DNA of 64,000 nucleotides. Origin: Papaver somniferum. Taxonomy: Eukaryota; Streptophyta; Magnoliopsida; Ranunculales; Papaveraceae. Shown one piece after another: positions 23,294 through 34,680 of the stretch. A program made the translations under genes and the position numbers. The notes under the pieces were generated by a model, which was not told the DNA's origin, ran no database searches, and saw only the letters and a list, made by a program, of their open reading frames with translations. Numbering within the stretch: position 1 is the stretch's first letter; each line of letters opens with the position of its first letter. The DNA is taken from positions 73,541,292-73,605,291 of the forward strand of contig NC_039359.1 of assembly GCF_003573695.1 (NCBI RefSeq), written 5' to 3'.

Positions 23294-23963
23294 GTTGCTT
23301 TGACACTCCACTTAGACGGATTGGTAAGCTATTAATTTCATTCTCTTGATCAATTTATCCTTCTAAAAAGCTTCAGTCGCAGTTCTCCCGTCTTTGCTTC
23401 AATGTGGAGGAGATATAGGGCTTATCATGTCAGTAGAATTTAATGATCAATCCTTCATCATTAACTCTCACATCATAACTAATACAACCATTGCATGACC
23501 AGATCCGACTAATAAGAACTACCTCGATTTACCAACGTGCTCAAGGACATGTATCTTTTGATAAGAGTAAGTTTATACTTTATAAGTTACATCTATAGTT
23601 TGTACTTATGTGGTCACCTATTTATTCTCTGACGATGTTTTTACTTCTTTTTCTGTTGGAACTTATGGTTTGTTATTTCCCTATTCCAGGGAAAGATCCC
23701 TCTTATTGATGGTGGGGGAATTAGCAAGTAAGTCTATAATAGCAAGTAAGTCTATAGAATTACATCATCTTGTTTTTGTCGATTTTAAAATTTACAACAT
23801 CTTGTTTCTGTCAAGTTTGTAAGTAAGTAGCTGAACATGTTGTAACTATTAATCTTAATCCAGTGGCGAGGATGCATACAAGAAGATACGTGCTGGAGCA
23901 TCTCTAGTTCAGCTTTACACAACTTTTGCCTACGAGGGACCTGCTCTGATTCCCCAAATGAAG
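23294..23963 (+). pseudogene. Dihydroorotate dehydrogenase fragment, right part (captured exons)
   Basis: Exons in order: 23294-23323 (VALTLHLDGL); about 23470-23566 (ITNTTIA, stop, PDPTNKN ... TNVLKDMYLLIR); 23690-~23728 (GKIPLIDGGGIS); 23864-23963 ([20 protein letters not shown], then [13 protein letters not shown]). They match successive conserved blocks of class-2 DHODH, including the FMN phosphate-binding glycine-rich stretch, where a conserved glycine/cysteine is changed (LIDGGG). CAG acceptors and GTAAG donors are kept. One in-frame stop is visible, and the catalytic-base region is missing, so the product would be inactive. It is the continuation of 4005-4412, separated by element A. 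Confidence 0.85.
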
Positions 23964-24999
23964 GTGCTTCTTCAAATAAAAAAATATTACTTTCCTTCCA
24001 GAATTTGCGGTAGATAAATATAAGTACACCCCACCTTTTTTTGGGAACTTCTATGCATTGTAGGTCCGGACATGATGATCAAAGGGCAGATTAAAATTCT
24101 CAAAGATATCCACATTGCTTGCTTAGGCATGGCACTGAGGCACGAGGATGATCAGTCATTGTGTAAAATTCTCTAGGATGATTTAGATATGGCCCATACT
24201 GTTTTGATGAGATACATAAGATTTCTCTTGCATCTTTTTGTATCATTGTTTAAAGCTGGTCGTCTGAAGTAATGATATCCACATTGCTTGCTTAGGCATG
24301 GCACTGAGGCACCACCCAAACAGGATTCGCACATTACCCCCTCTCGCATCCCTTTTTAAATTTTTGTTTTAAGTGACTAATTGAAATTTTTGTTTTTAGA
24401 CTCTTGTATTTTTGTGATTAATTAGCTTTTTTTGTGTGTAAATTGTTGTTTTTTATATCCAGGTTGGATTGGCAGAGTGCTTAGAAAGGGTGATTTTTGG
24501 GCATGTGGTTTGGTTTAGTCAAGTGGTATGCTTCTAGGTATCCAGAGGTCCCGAGTTCAATTTCAGTAAGCTATGAACGCACTATTCGTTACTTGAATTC
24601 CAAAAAAAATTAGATTAATGTATGGAGTTTTCGTTTCCCCCCTTTATCTATCTGTTTATTTTTGAAGGTAGGTTAAGCAGGATCGTAAGCAGTAAAGACC
24701 TTCTCAGTTCCTTATGTCATTATTCCTATATGACTATATATCTTTTGCAAATGTAGTCATATATGATAAACATAGTTGTTTCCTTCCCTTTCTTTTGTAA
24801 GATGTCTTTAATGTTTAAACATGTATCATTGAACATATCAATATTGATGGTGAAGAATTTGATTGATTGATTGACTGAATCACAAGTTACAGTGTTGGTG
24901 AGGTAGTTGCAGCATAAAATATAAATGGGGTGAAATTATTTTGACAAGGTCAATGAAGACCGACCTTCTTTTTTTCTGCTTGTTACAAAAAGTTCGCAA
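23964..24999. other. CACTA interior without recognised genes
   Basis: No reading frame of note. A ~40-bp direct repeat, GATATCCACATTGCTTGCTT and following bases, occurs at about 24106 and 24271. The rest is AT-rich and could be the tail of the captured DHODH gene or filler DNA. Confidence 0.4.
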
Positions 25000-25284
25000 C
25001 TGTTTTCCTTGTTGCTAAATTTTTACCGCGACTTTCAGTCCCCATTGACTCAGTCAGGATTTAGCAACAGACAGTAAAAAATTAGCAACTGCTACGTCGC
25101 TATTGCAAACGAAATTCGTCGCAACTGCATTCAGCTGTTGCGAACACAGTTACGACTCCAAATTCGTAACAGTTACATTTCCTTTGCGAAAGTTTGGCGT
25201 CGCCCCCCTTCGCAACAGCTATGAGTTGCTACCCCGTTTTGCAACAACTTGAGCCAGTTGCGAAATCCCATTTTTGGTGTCGTG
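25000..25284 (-). repeat. CACTA right terminal and subterminal repeat region
   Basis: Dense GTTGC/GCAAC motifs (GTTGCTAA, TTAGCAAC, TTGCGAAC, TTCGCAAC) in both orientations, ending TTTTTGGTGTCGTG, the inverted counterpart of the left CACTACACCAAA terminus. ATT follows as the target duplication. Confidence 0.75.
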
Positions 25285-25913
25285 ATTACAAAGTATATAT
25301 ATTTGTTTCCCTTCCCATTCTACATTGTTTTGGAGAACATGGCAGCACTCTTATGGATCTGATTAGACAGGTAAAACCCTGCACTCTTATTTTACCAAGT
25401 GTTCTTTCTCACCTTCCCTTTTTTTTCCCCTTTCTACTGGGAAATATTTCGATTTCGTGAAACCATCTTTTCTTGTGTATCTTGTTTCAGTGGTTCGTAC
25501 TTGTTCAAAATATGAGGGATTAGACGAATGTTAAATATTTTTGGTGTAGATGCATCTTACCAGTGAATATGAAAAGTGTGGCAGTGAAGTTTTTGGTTGT
25601 AAAATAAAAGTATTTACAGTTTAACTGAGTGTAATTGTACAGGGACAACATTTTCACTTTTAAAATGGTACACCCCCAAGAAAATTAGTACTCCTATTAG
25701 CATCCAAGAAAAATATCCCCTCCCCAAAACCTTATGACACTGTTCACTCCATCATTGTACTCCCCATGGTGTTAATCTTTCCACTGCTCACCCATCTGCC
25801 CTCTTTAAAACTCTTCTTCCTCCTCCTCTCACTGAATCCAAAACCCACTTTCAGAAACCACTCAACTTTGAAAACAGCCATTTTTAAAACCGTCATCAGA
25901 AAACCCCATTAAA
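25285..25913 (+). other. Intergenic DNA between the CACTA element and a coiled-coil gene
   Basis: No gene recognised. Its last part (25790-25913) is C/A-rich, like a plant 5' untranslated leader, and leads to an ATG in the context TTAAAATGTCT. No clear TATA box. Confidence 0.4.
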
Positions 25914-26529
25914 ATGTCTTCAGGTTCTTGCCGTGAAGCTCCTAAAAGGAAGAAGAGTACTAATTATTCTTCACCTTCATCCTCAACTAGTCATGATTAT
26001 CCATCTCTTTGCCTTACAAATGAGTACAAGAATTTAAAAGATGACCTCTTCACAGCAATGCCACAGAACCCACATTACAAGCCTCTACAGAAGTTCTGTG
26101 CAGGTGTTTGTGAAAATATCAAGGTAGGTTTGGATGTAGTATTCATTAACCTTGCACATGAATTGGTTAAGTTGAGTAGTCCTCTTGAGTTATCATCAAG
26201 TGATGTACAGGAGGAATATATTGCAAGACTATCACAACTTGAAGAAATGGGTTATGATTGAATTTGATACTCTAAGAGCAATTTCAGAAGAAGGAAAGGG
26301 AGTTTGCCTCAAATTAGAAGACACTACTTCAAAGAGGAGAAACAAAGAAGTTGAAGCAACAATATATTATACAAGGATTTGTGGGTTAGAAGCTAAGTTG
26401 AAGAAATTGAAAGCTGTTTCAAAGACTGAAGAGGAAGAGATTGAAAACTTGAAGCTTACTGAGAGGAGTTACATTGAAGAAAGAGAACAGATCTTGAAGA
26501 ACACTAGATCTGCTGCCACAGCTCCATGG
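25914..26529 (+). pseudogene. Unrecognised coiled-coil protein gene, frameshifted
   Basis: The first frame starts at ATG 25914 and runs to a TGA at 26261. The second, overlapping frame continues the same style of sequence from about 26262 to TAG at 26531. A single base change in length near 26250-26262 would join them into one ~205-residue protein. The N-terminus is Ser/Lys-rich (MSSGSCREAPKRKKS). The middle has helices such as ENIKVGLDVVFINLAHELVK. The C-terminus is charged coiled coil (KKLKAVSKTEEEEIENLKL). I do not recognise the family with confidence. It lies 630 bp outside the CACTA end. It could be a real gene with a sequencing error or a young pseudogene. Confidence 0.5.
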
Positions 26530-27837
26530 TAGACAGCTAGTAAAATCACTATCTTTTGTAACTTTTCTCAGATTTGGTAAAATTATGGTTTGTTTTTTAG
26601 ATTGTAAAACTGGTTAATTTTGGGGGTAGGGATTTTTAATGGAATGCACTGCATTTTGATTTGTCTTTGTGAATTGGTGTATCCCAAAAATCCCTTTGGT
26701 GCTTTTTGATTCAACAGTTGGTATGTATGAAATTTTAAAACTGATGTCCAGAACTAAGATCTCCTAGACAATACATGCATAATCAAATGCAATGTAAGTT
26801 CTTTACACGACCAGCAGAACGGCCGAGACGTTTATCATGAGTGAACAAGCACTAGGAGAGTGAGACTAATATTCCATGAGTTCATAGTACTAATTAGTAT
26901 TCCATGAGTTGCGAATTCATGCTAAGCTCGGACGGAGGCTGCTTCCGTGGATTTCACAGCTATCTATAGCCTAGTAAAGAAAAATAAAATACATACTCCC
27001 TCCAAAGTGAAAGTAAGATCACTTTTCCTGAAAGTGAGGTAATATCTGATCCCTTCATTCTCTTTGAATTTTCATGGATTACCTGATAAACCTTCATCTT
27101 AAATAGTGTCCAATCAAGCTTATATATCCCTCAAAAGTCATTCAGCTGCATAACTTCCACAGCTCAGCTATAACTGCCAACAGCGCCATCAACCATAAGT
27201 CTTTCACCATTCGGCTCCTGCCTTCCAACATTTTGTATTAAGGGAGCAACTCCGGCCGTATTGAGCAAAACTGCAGTCCCATATTTGGTGCAGGTAACTC
27301 ACCGATATCTTTACCAGCTTCAATCATCTGGTTACGAAGGAGCAGCAATAACTCACTCATTATTCACTTTGAGATGACTGACCTTGGAAGTCAACCTATT
27401 TGATCTGTGCTCTGTAGCTATCCCAAAAGACTCTGCAATACTCTTTTCACCACACCAATCATCGAATAGTAAAGAAGTGTTGCGTTAATTCATCACCAAT
27501 CATGCGCCTAGTATGCTGTTCTACATAGCGAGGCGACCATTCTCAAGTTGATTTGATTTGATTTGTTCATGTTCTTATTGATAGTGGAGTTGGCACCACA
27601 GATTCAAGAAACTTCATTATCTTTCACAGGCACCCAAAACTAATGGAATATAATAGGAAACATTTGACTCAAGATAAAGGAATGTGCATTAGCTAGTCTT
27701 AAGATGAGTGCAGCTACACAAACATCAAATTAGAGGAATGTCAGTGTTACTGTTTCCATGTTCACTGAATTCATTTATCCACAGATTTTCAACAAGGATT
27801 TACATTCTTTCTTTTTTTTTCTAACTGGCTAAGTCGT
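26530..27837. other. Non-coding DNA with a decayed Lhcb trace
   Basis: No gene. CTCCCTCCAAAGTGAAAG at ~26997 resembles a Stowaway-type MITE start without a visible partner. On the minus strand, 27520-27545 reads ENGRLAM followed by a stop, the conserved core of chlorophyll a/b-binding proteins. The adjoining TAGTGGAGTTGGCACCACA is also found next to the better Lhcb pseudogene (38087). This is probably a deletion-reduced copy of the 37-38 kb locus. Confidence 0.4.
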
Positions 27838-27845
27838 CATACGAC

Positions 27846-30800
27846 CAAGGTAGTTAATTTCGGATTCCGGTTTATCTCGGTCCCGAGCGAGACACTGGTA
27901 CAACGTTGTTTCGGGGAGATTCCGTTTTCAAATTTCGGTGTAATTTCGGTTCCAACTTTTATAATAAGAAGTGTTTGTTGCCAGGTTCAATTACCAGGCG
28001 TAAACACTAACTCTCATATGGATTGATGAGAAATTGTGCTGAGGCCAGAGTTCTGAAAGACTATTAGTAACAATTAATTCCATTCACAAATAAAATTGGA
28101 AGCATTTCACATCCACAACCAGTTCCAGAGGCTATCAAGAATGTATCATGATTGCACAACCAAGAAAAGTAGTCTCACGCTCTAAGTAAACGTTACAAAA
28201 TGTGTACAAAGTAAAGGAACAACAAGGATATTACAATTCTAATCAATATAATTTGATTCATCATAGATATCATCATCTAAAGTAACTCCATCATTCCCGA
28301 CACCACCGAGTAGCCCATTTTGAGTGTCCAACATCAAGTCATCAGTATCATATCCATCATACTCTGAATTAGTTGGATACGTAGACTTACTTCGAGAACT
28401 ACTGGCACCTTTACTACCAACAGTCCCACGTTCTTCACTAACTATCTCCTGCAAATCATCAAAAGTTACATAATCACCATGAACCTCCAAGTCGTTCAAA
28501 TTTCGTAACTCCAACCATTCATCATTTTCATCACGCTCCTCCAGAAAAATAGGATCATTAACTTTATCATTATCGTTTTATTGTTGGATTTCTAGGTAAC
28601 GACGCTGCAATTTCTTATTATACTGGATAAAAACACTATCATTCAATTTATGTTGCGTTATGCGATTTCGTTTTTTCGAGTGCAACTGAAATACATAAGA
28701 TAAGTAAGTAATTCAACTAAAATACTTAATAGTAAGCACATGCTATTTTTTTTGTTGCTTGTTGTCATAAGAACATAGGGGTATACAGGCATGTTATGTT
28801 CCTAGTTCAATCGACTTACTATACAGAGCACTTAAGGGAAATGAGTTATGGTCAAGTCTTAACAGTAATACAACACTCCACAATCAATTAATTCAAAATA
28901 TAGGTACTGGAATTGCATGGTTCGTGCATATTCAGAATATTACTAATCAGTGTAAAAGATTAGAATACTTACATTTTGAAATGTGCTCCAGTTTCGCTCA
29001 CATGGGGAAGCAGAACAAGTAAGACTCAATACTCTGATTGCAAATTTTTGTAGGTTTTGCGCATCTCCAAATGTAATCCACCATTCATCTGTTATAAATA
29101 TAAACAAAGTAGTTATAAAATCTATCTAACACAAATGTAGTCAAACTTTAAACTTAAAGAACAAACAAGCTTACGAGGTTGATCCTTATTTCTTCTTCTT
29201 TTGCAAGGCGGAGTTCCCAAGATCCCAACAGCATCAGCATACTTTCTCAATTCACCCGTAGCAGCATCAAGTTCATCTTCATTGGGTATAAGCCTTTGCA
29301 TTGCTGTATGAAGTCCTCTTTTGATTTCTATGTACTTTGGATCACTATCCATTTCATAAGCTTCAATAGTGTAGAATATGGAAGGATTCAAATAGTATGC
29401 CGCACAATGTAGAGCATGATTAAAGTTATTCTTCCATCTTTTCTCAAAGCAAGCCTTAATTACACCCCACGTATCATCATCTTCACTGAATTTCTCCTCT
29501 AGTTGATTCCTTGCTATCCTCATTGCATCATAAAAAGAAGGCATTGTAGTTTTGCGCTCGATGTCCACCAACCTTACAACCTTAACTAAAGGCTTCAGCA
29601 CACTACAAGCATAATCAACATCTTCCCAAAATGTGCTACTTGTAACAATTTTAAGTGCATTAATTCCAAGAGTTTCTTTTGAAAATCTAGTTTTTGCCCA
29701 CCTATCATTCACAAACACCATTTGTAAAGGAGTTTTATACTTTTGAAGACTTTTTAGTGTGTAATACTGAGTTGCAAATCTAGTCTTTGTACACCTATGT
29801 AAGTCTGCACGTGTCAACTCCCTCATCAAGCACAATACTTGAAAATGAGCATAAATGTAAGTAACAAGTCTTTTACCTAGAATGACGGCTGTCTTGATTC
29901 GCATAAGCTTGTCACCAAGTTCTTCTAGCATCAACTGGACACAATGAGCACCACAAGGAGTCCAAAATAGATTCGGGTATTCAAGCATTAAATCTTTCCC
30001 AGTCTTTTTAAAATTTGAACCATTGTCAGTAATGAATTGAACCACATTTTCTTTCCCGACATCTTCAATTACCTCCTTTACAAGCTCACGTATGAAATCA
30101 GCATCATTGGTTCTGTTTGACGCATCTACAGACTTCAAGAAAACTGACCCTTTCGGACAATTCACCAAAAAGTTAATAAGATGTCGCTTTTTCCCATCTG
30201 TCCAACCATCGGACATAATAGAACATCCATACCTCTTCCAATGTATCCTAAATGTATCAACAAACTTCTTTGTTTCTGCTAACTGGTCCTTGAAAAGATT
30301 TGTGCGAATCTGATGGTAAGATGGCGCGGGCATAGCTTTACCATATTCACCAATTGCATAGATCATTTGTTGGAAACTTGGACATCGAACAGTATTAAAA
30401 GATATATAGTTCTCAGTCATCCAAGCTGAAATGTTTTTCCATGCATCTTTCTTTAACTTCTCTTTCGCTGAACTGTTTCTGTCAAGAGTGGCTTGCTGAG
30501 TTTTCTGGTGGTCTGTCTGCATGAGTAAATCCATTGGACCCCTAGAACTACTTTGGCTCTTGAATTTTCTTTTACTCTGACTCTGAACAACTACTTGACT
30601 ACTACTGCCTACATTAAAATCCTTTTCAACTTCTTGTACCTCATGGTCCTCATCATCAGTATCAGCATCAGACTTCTCATCAGATTGTGTGCGACGATAC
30701 ATAGCATCAACTTATCCCTGTGAGCTTTCTTTAACTTCTTTATACTGTCATTTTGTCTAATTTCATTTATAGTTTCAACTGTTGCTTTCATACATGATGA

Positions 30801-32005
30801 AACATTCCCTTTGACTTGTGTGATATGCTGCTTAATCCTAGTAATTCCACCACCACGCATTTATTTGTTACAAAGCGTACAACTTAGTTTCTTCGGAAAT
30901 GCAGGATCTTTGCATGTAGCCCATTTCCATGCTGGATCTCTTGTTTGAGTCAGACTAGAAGATTGAGGGAGTATTGACCCACATGTAGTGTTTGATTTGT
31001 TAGAATTGGATGCATTAGAAGAATCCATAATCACAACCTGAAATTCATGTCAAATTGAAATTATGAGAACAATAAGCAAACTCTATTACCCAACTGAACT
31101 TTCTTACAATTGGGAGCCAACTGAACTTGGTACACCACTGGCTAATACAACCAATTATTAGCACAAAATTATTACCACTTCCTAATAAAACTCTACTTAT
31201 GAACATCGATGTATAGTCTATAAATTGATATCAGATAATGACACAAACATCACCTCAACCACATTCCTACCTAAGAGAAGCATAGAATGGATGCCTACCT
31301 CAGATTTGCATCCAGCTGAAAGAAGACTATTACTTGAGCCACCCAAAGAAAAATTAAATACTTCTTGAGCTTAACCAGCAGTTAATACTGCTACCTGAGG
31401 AAACCGAACACCCAATTCTTCATTACTAAAGCAAATCAACAAGAACCCTAACATGCATCAAACACTGTCACAACTATGAAGTGAACTCAATATTTAATGA
31501 CCTCACCAGAAAATCAACAAGAACCCATGACAAATCAAAAAGAACCCATGAAAAACAAATTCAGTAATTAAACAAAGAAAGCTTCAATTGAAATTCAAAA
31601 CCCTAATCTCAGATTAACATCAAAAGAACTCACAATATGATAGAAAAGTTCTCAAAAGTCAAAATATATAAATCTAGCTTCGATTAACACCACAAACCCT
31701 AATCTTGCTTCGATTAACATACCTTGCTTCGATTATGTGAGAGAGAGTCAAAGACTGGAGAAGAAACGAAGTGAAGAAGAAACGAAGTGAAGAAGAGTGA
31801 ATCGGTGGAATAGATATTATGATTAGTTAGGTTAAATTACTAAAACACCCTATCTCGGGGGTAAAATCGGTGGAATTTCGGCCGATATAACCGAGTTTTC
31901 CGGTAACTTTTCATATCACCGGAATTTCGTATTCCGCTATGTTACGAGCCGAAAAGGGAAATTTCGGCGGAATTTCGGCCGAGATGGCCGAAATTGACTA
32001 CCTTG
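27846..32005 (-). mobile_element. hAT transposon, full-length but defective (4.16 kb)
   Basis: The termini are CAAGGTAGTTAATTTCGG and, inverted, CAAGGTAGTCAATTTCGG (17 of 18 match). The perfect 8-bp duplication CATACGAC flanks both ends (27838-27845 and 32006-32013). The subterminal zones are rich in TTTCGG/CCGAAA and CCGGAATTTCG. It contains a multi-exon hAT transposase gene on the minus strand with a few disabling changes. The intact termini suggest it could still be moved by a related transposase. Confidence 0.9.
28239..31028 (-). pseudogene. hAT-family transposase (BED zinc finger, DUF659, hAT dimerisation)
   Basis: Reading down the minus strand: ATG at 31028, a BED-type zinc finger (KWATCKDPAFPKKLSCTLCN, then MRGGGITRIKQHI) with a TAA between its Cys and His halves (30861-30863); a frameshift near 30700; then a 500-codon open stretch (30702-~29176) with the RNase H-like core (SIMSDGWTDGKKRHLINFLV, FITDNGSNFKKTG, FWTPCGAHCVQLML). 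A GTAAGC donor near 29176 leads to an exon from 29093 with RVLSLTCSASPCERNWSTFQ, the hAT C-terminal dimerisation motif. The last exon (~28688-28239) has one TAA near 28575 and an acidic tail. Two stops and one frameshift make it inactive. Confidence 0.85.
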
Positions 32006-32013
32006 CATACGAC

Positions 32014-33100
32014 CCAGCTTCACAGTGTGAAGGGTGAGTGCAAGAGAGGGACTTAGTTACAAGGAGAGAAAAGGGCAGGAAAAATATGTTTTCTTTTTTG
32101 TTTTTGTAAATGGTAACATAAGGAGTTGAACTTGGGACCTTGGAGAGAAAAGGAACTTTTAACTCAATGCTATTTTTACACTACACTTTTGTCCCACATT
32201 GAAGAGATCCCAAATTCTACTCTAGTTTTGCCCGTGATATTCTTCCAGCGATTCAAATGTTGTAAAGGTGCTGTGGTTTGAACTCGTTAGTGGTGGCAGC
32301 CAATGCTGTTGGTTTGGTCCCCATGCCCTGAGAACTGCCGCAACACGGCAGTGGAACGTCAACCCATCTCCTTATTCATGGAAAATCTTCATGTTAAGTC
32401 TGTAAGGGAGTTTTGTCAGGTTTTTATTTTTTTTGGTGGAGGCCTTTATTGAGATTTGTGGTGTTTTGAGCCAAGGACTCAAGAAATCAAGAAAATGTCA
32501 TTGTTTTTTCTTGGATTGTCTGGCTATGGTCGACCTGGATAGAATGACACAGTTCAGTTCCTGCAAATAAGGCCATCACTAGTGCTACATGCCATGGCAA
32601 CTTCACAAATTGGGTTTACTAGTGCAGCTGCAACGAAAACAGCTTCTTGTTGTTTACTGTTGTTTAGGAGGATACTGCACAATTATTTTTTAGCCTTTAT
32701 TTCTTTCTCGTTAGGAGAAGTTGATCTTATATTTTTGTGTGCACTGCTGCTCATTTTGTAGCTTAACTCCAGCACTAAACATCTCTTCATTTTACCAGGA
32801 CTTCAACGAGATGACGGGCAGCTATGACTACCATATTTTCAACAAGGATTTACATTTATCTTTTTGTTCCGACACAGGCTATAGTCGTAACACGACCCAA
32901 ATTCACACTATGAAAGGTGAGTGTGAGAGAGAGACTTACTTACAAGGAGAGAAAAAGGAACGAAAAATATGTTTAACATAACAAAACTAGTGACAAAACC
33001 CCTAGGTGAACAAACTAGTGATAAGAAAAAACCGGTAATATTATTTCTACCAAATAAAAACCGTTTCAAATAAAATTGGGACAAAAACCCCAAGTCAAAT
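32014..33100. other. Non-coding DNA containing a local segment duplication
   Basis: No gene recognised. TTCAACAAGGATTTACAT ... CACGACCCA ... GGTGAGTG ... ACAAGGAGAGAAAA at 32834-32970 is a second copy of the sequence into which the hAT element inserted (27791-27845 plus 32006-32085). It shows what the empty site looked like. Confidence 0.6.
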
Positions 33101-33649
33101 GATAATGAGCAAATTTAACTTTTTTTATTTTAAAAAAAACCCAAATGTACCCTTTTATATTTTCTTCTTCTTCTTCTCTGATTTCTTCTTTCTTCCGTCT
33201 CCTTCTCCCACCACCTTCATCACCAGCAGCAACAATGGATCTCCACGAGAAGAACGGCGCTGATTCAAGAGATGAAGAATTCGAGAGACGTTTTCTCTCA
33301 ATCATTAGTTCATTCATTTCCCTAAAATTGAGAAAAGAAAGAGAAAGCAGCAGCCGCTGCTGTTAAATCCGAGAGACCAGATCGAGATGCTGATTGAGAA
33401 ATTGAGAAGGAAATAAGATTTGAGATGATGTTCATAGAGCGTAGAGAGGAAGAATTAGCAAAAAACTATTGCTAGAATTTATTGAGATCGAGAAACAATG
33501 AAGAAATTAGGGTTTATGTTCTGATGCTGAGCTGTTGCTGCATTTGATTCAAGAATACAGATAAAGACAGATGGAGAGTTGGGTTTGGTGCTGTTTAAGA
33601 AGACTTGTTGCTGTTAATCTCAGAGATGAAGAAGAAAATGATGAAATCA

Positions 33650-34680
33650 GGGTTTCAATTTGAATCTCCAAACGAAGAACAGGAAGGGAATTGGGTCTGT
33701 CGATAAGAGCATAATCAAACAAGAAATTGGTGATGTTAATCTCAGAAGACCTGTTGGGTTTGGTGAACAAGTTGTTGTTGGTTGGCCTTCTTGGCTTAGT
33801 GTTGTTGCTCGTGAAGATATTCACGGTTGGATTCCTCTTCGTGATGAAAGTTTCGAGAAATTGGAAAAGGTAAGGGTTTTTTGTTCTTCTTTTGTTATTT
33901 TGCTACGATTTTTTATTGTTCTTGAATTGCTCATTTCTGGTCTAGTTTGTGTCGTTATACATCAGAATGTTGAAGTGGATTAGTACGTCGACAAGGTATT
34001 TTTGTATTTGTTCATGTGCTGCAATTATTTGAATATTGCAATTTTCTGACTGTATCTTTAGATTGGACAAGGTACATACAACAGTGTTTTCTGAGCACGA
34101 GAGCTTGCAACTGGGAGGATGCTTGCCTTAAAGAAAGTTCGGTTCGATAACTTTGAGCCAGAAAGTGTGAGATTTATGTCGCGGGAAATAATGATTCTCC
34201 GCAAACTGGAGGGAATAATTACTTCTAGACTGTCAACTAGTGTATATCTTGTTTTCGAGTACACGGAACATGATATTGTTGGTTTATCATCTTGTCCTGA
34301 CATCAAGTTCAGTGAATCACAGGTTCGTATATATGGAACTCTGGATGTGTGTTCTAGTATTCGGGAATTACCAATATTAAAGGGTTTGATTTGTTCATGT
34401 TTTGTAGGTTAAATGTTATATGCATCAACTACTATCTGGCCTTGAACACTGTCATTCAAGAGGTATAATGCACAGAGATATCAAGGGATCCAACCTTCTT
34501 GTTAGTGATGATGGAGCTCTGAAGATAGCTGATTTTGGCCTGGCAAATTTTGTTAGTGTCGGGCACATTCAACCATTAACTAGTCGAGTTGTTACTTTAT
34601 GGTATCGGCCTCCTGAACTTTTGCTTGGATCCACCAGTTATGGGAAATCTGTTGATCTATGGAGTGTTGGTTGTTTATTC
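33650..34680 (+). pseudogene. CDK-like Ser/Thr protein kinase fragment (At1g18670/IBS1-type), truncated
   Basis: Three exons. The first, to 33869, has WPSWLSVVAREDIHGWIPLR and DESFEKLEK. The second, 34062-34322, has the glycine loop IGQGTYNSVF followed by an in-frame TGA, the VAIK-type lysine in LALKKVRFDNFEPESVRFM, and a seven-residue gap before EGIITSRLS. The third, 34408-~34680, has the catalytic loop HRDIKGSNLL, the DFG motif and SRVVTLWYRPPELLLGS, ending at VGCLF. The order matches plant CDKC-like kinases with an N-terminal extension. The C-lobe after subdomain IX is missing and unrelated DNA follows. It is a truncated pseudogene, possibly captured by a transposon. Confidence 0.8.

Larger units (their letters stand above)
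1435..25284. mobile_element. CACTA (En/Spm-type) gene-capture transposon, nested and disrupted
   Basis: The left end reads CACTACACCAAATTCAGG. The right end, read inverted, starts CACGACACCAAAAATGGG; the outer 28 bases agree at about 21 positions. ATT lies immediately outside both ends (1432-1434 and 25285-25287), the 3-bp duplication expected of CACTA transposases. Both ends carry many GTTGCGAA/TTCGCAAC subterminal motifs. No TNPA/TNPD-like transposase is visible, so it is non-autonomous. After subtraction of retrotransposon A (4413-23197) the element is about 5.06 kb and holds fragments of chaperonin-60 beta and DHODH with introns, as in Pack-CACTA elements. The termini and target duplication are seen; gene capture by this element is inferred. 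Confidence 0.85.

Noticed and set aside
33145..33366. Small frame MYPFIFSSSSSLISSFF... as a signal-peptide protein
   Set aside because: It arises from a TTCTTC-rich tract upstream of the kinase fragment and has no supporting feature.
33650..34680. Functional protein kinase gene
   Set aside because: In-frame stop after the glycine loop, a deletion in the N-lobe, and the C-lobe missing.
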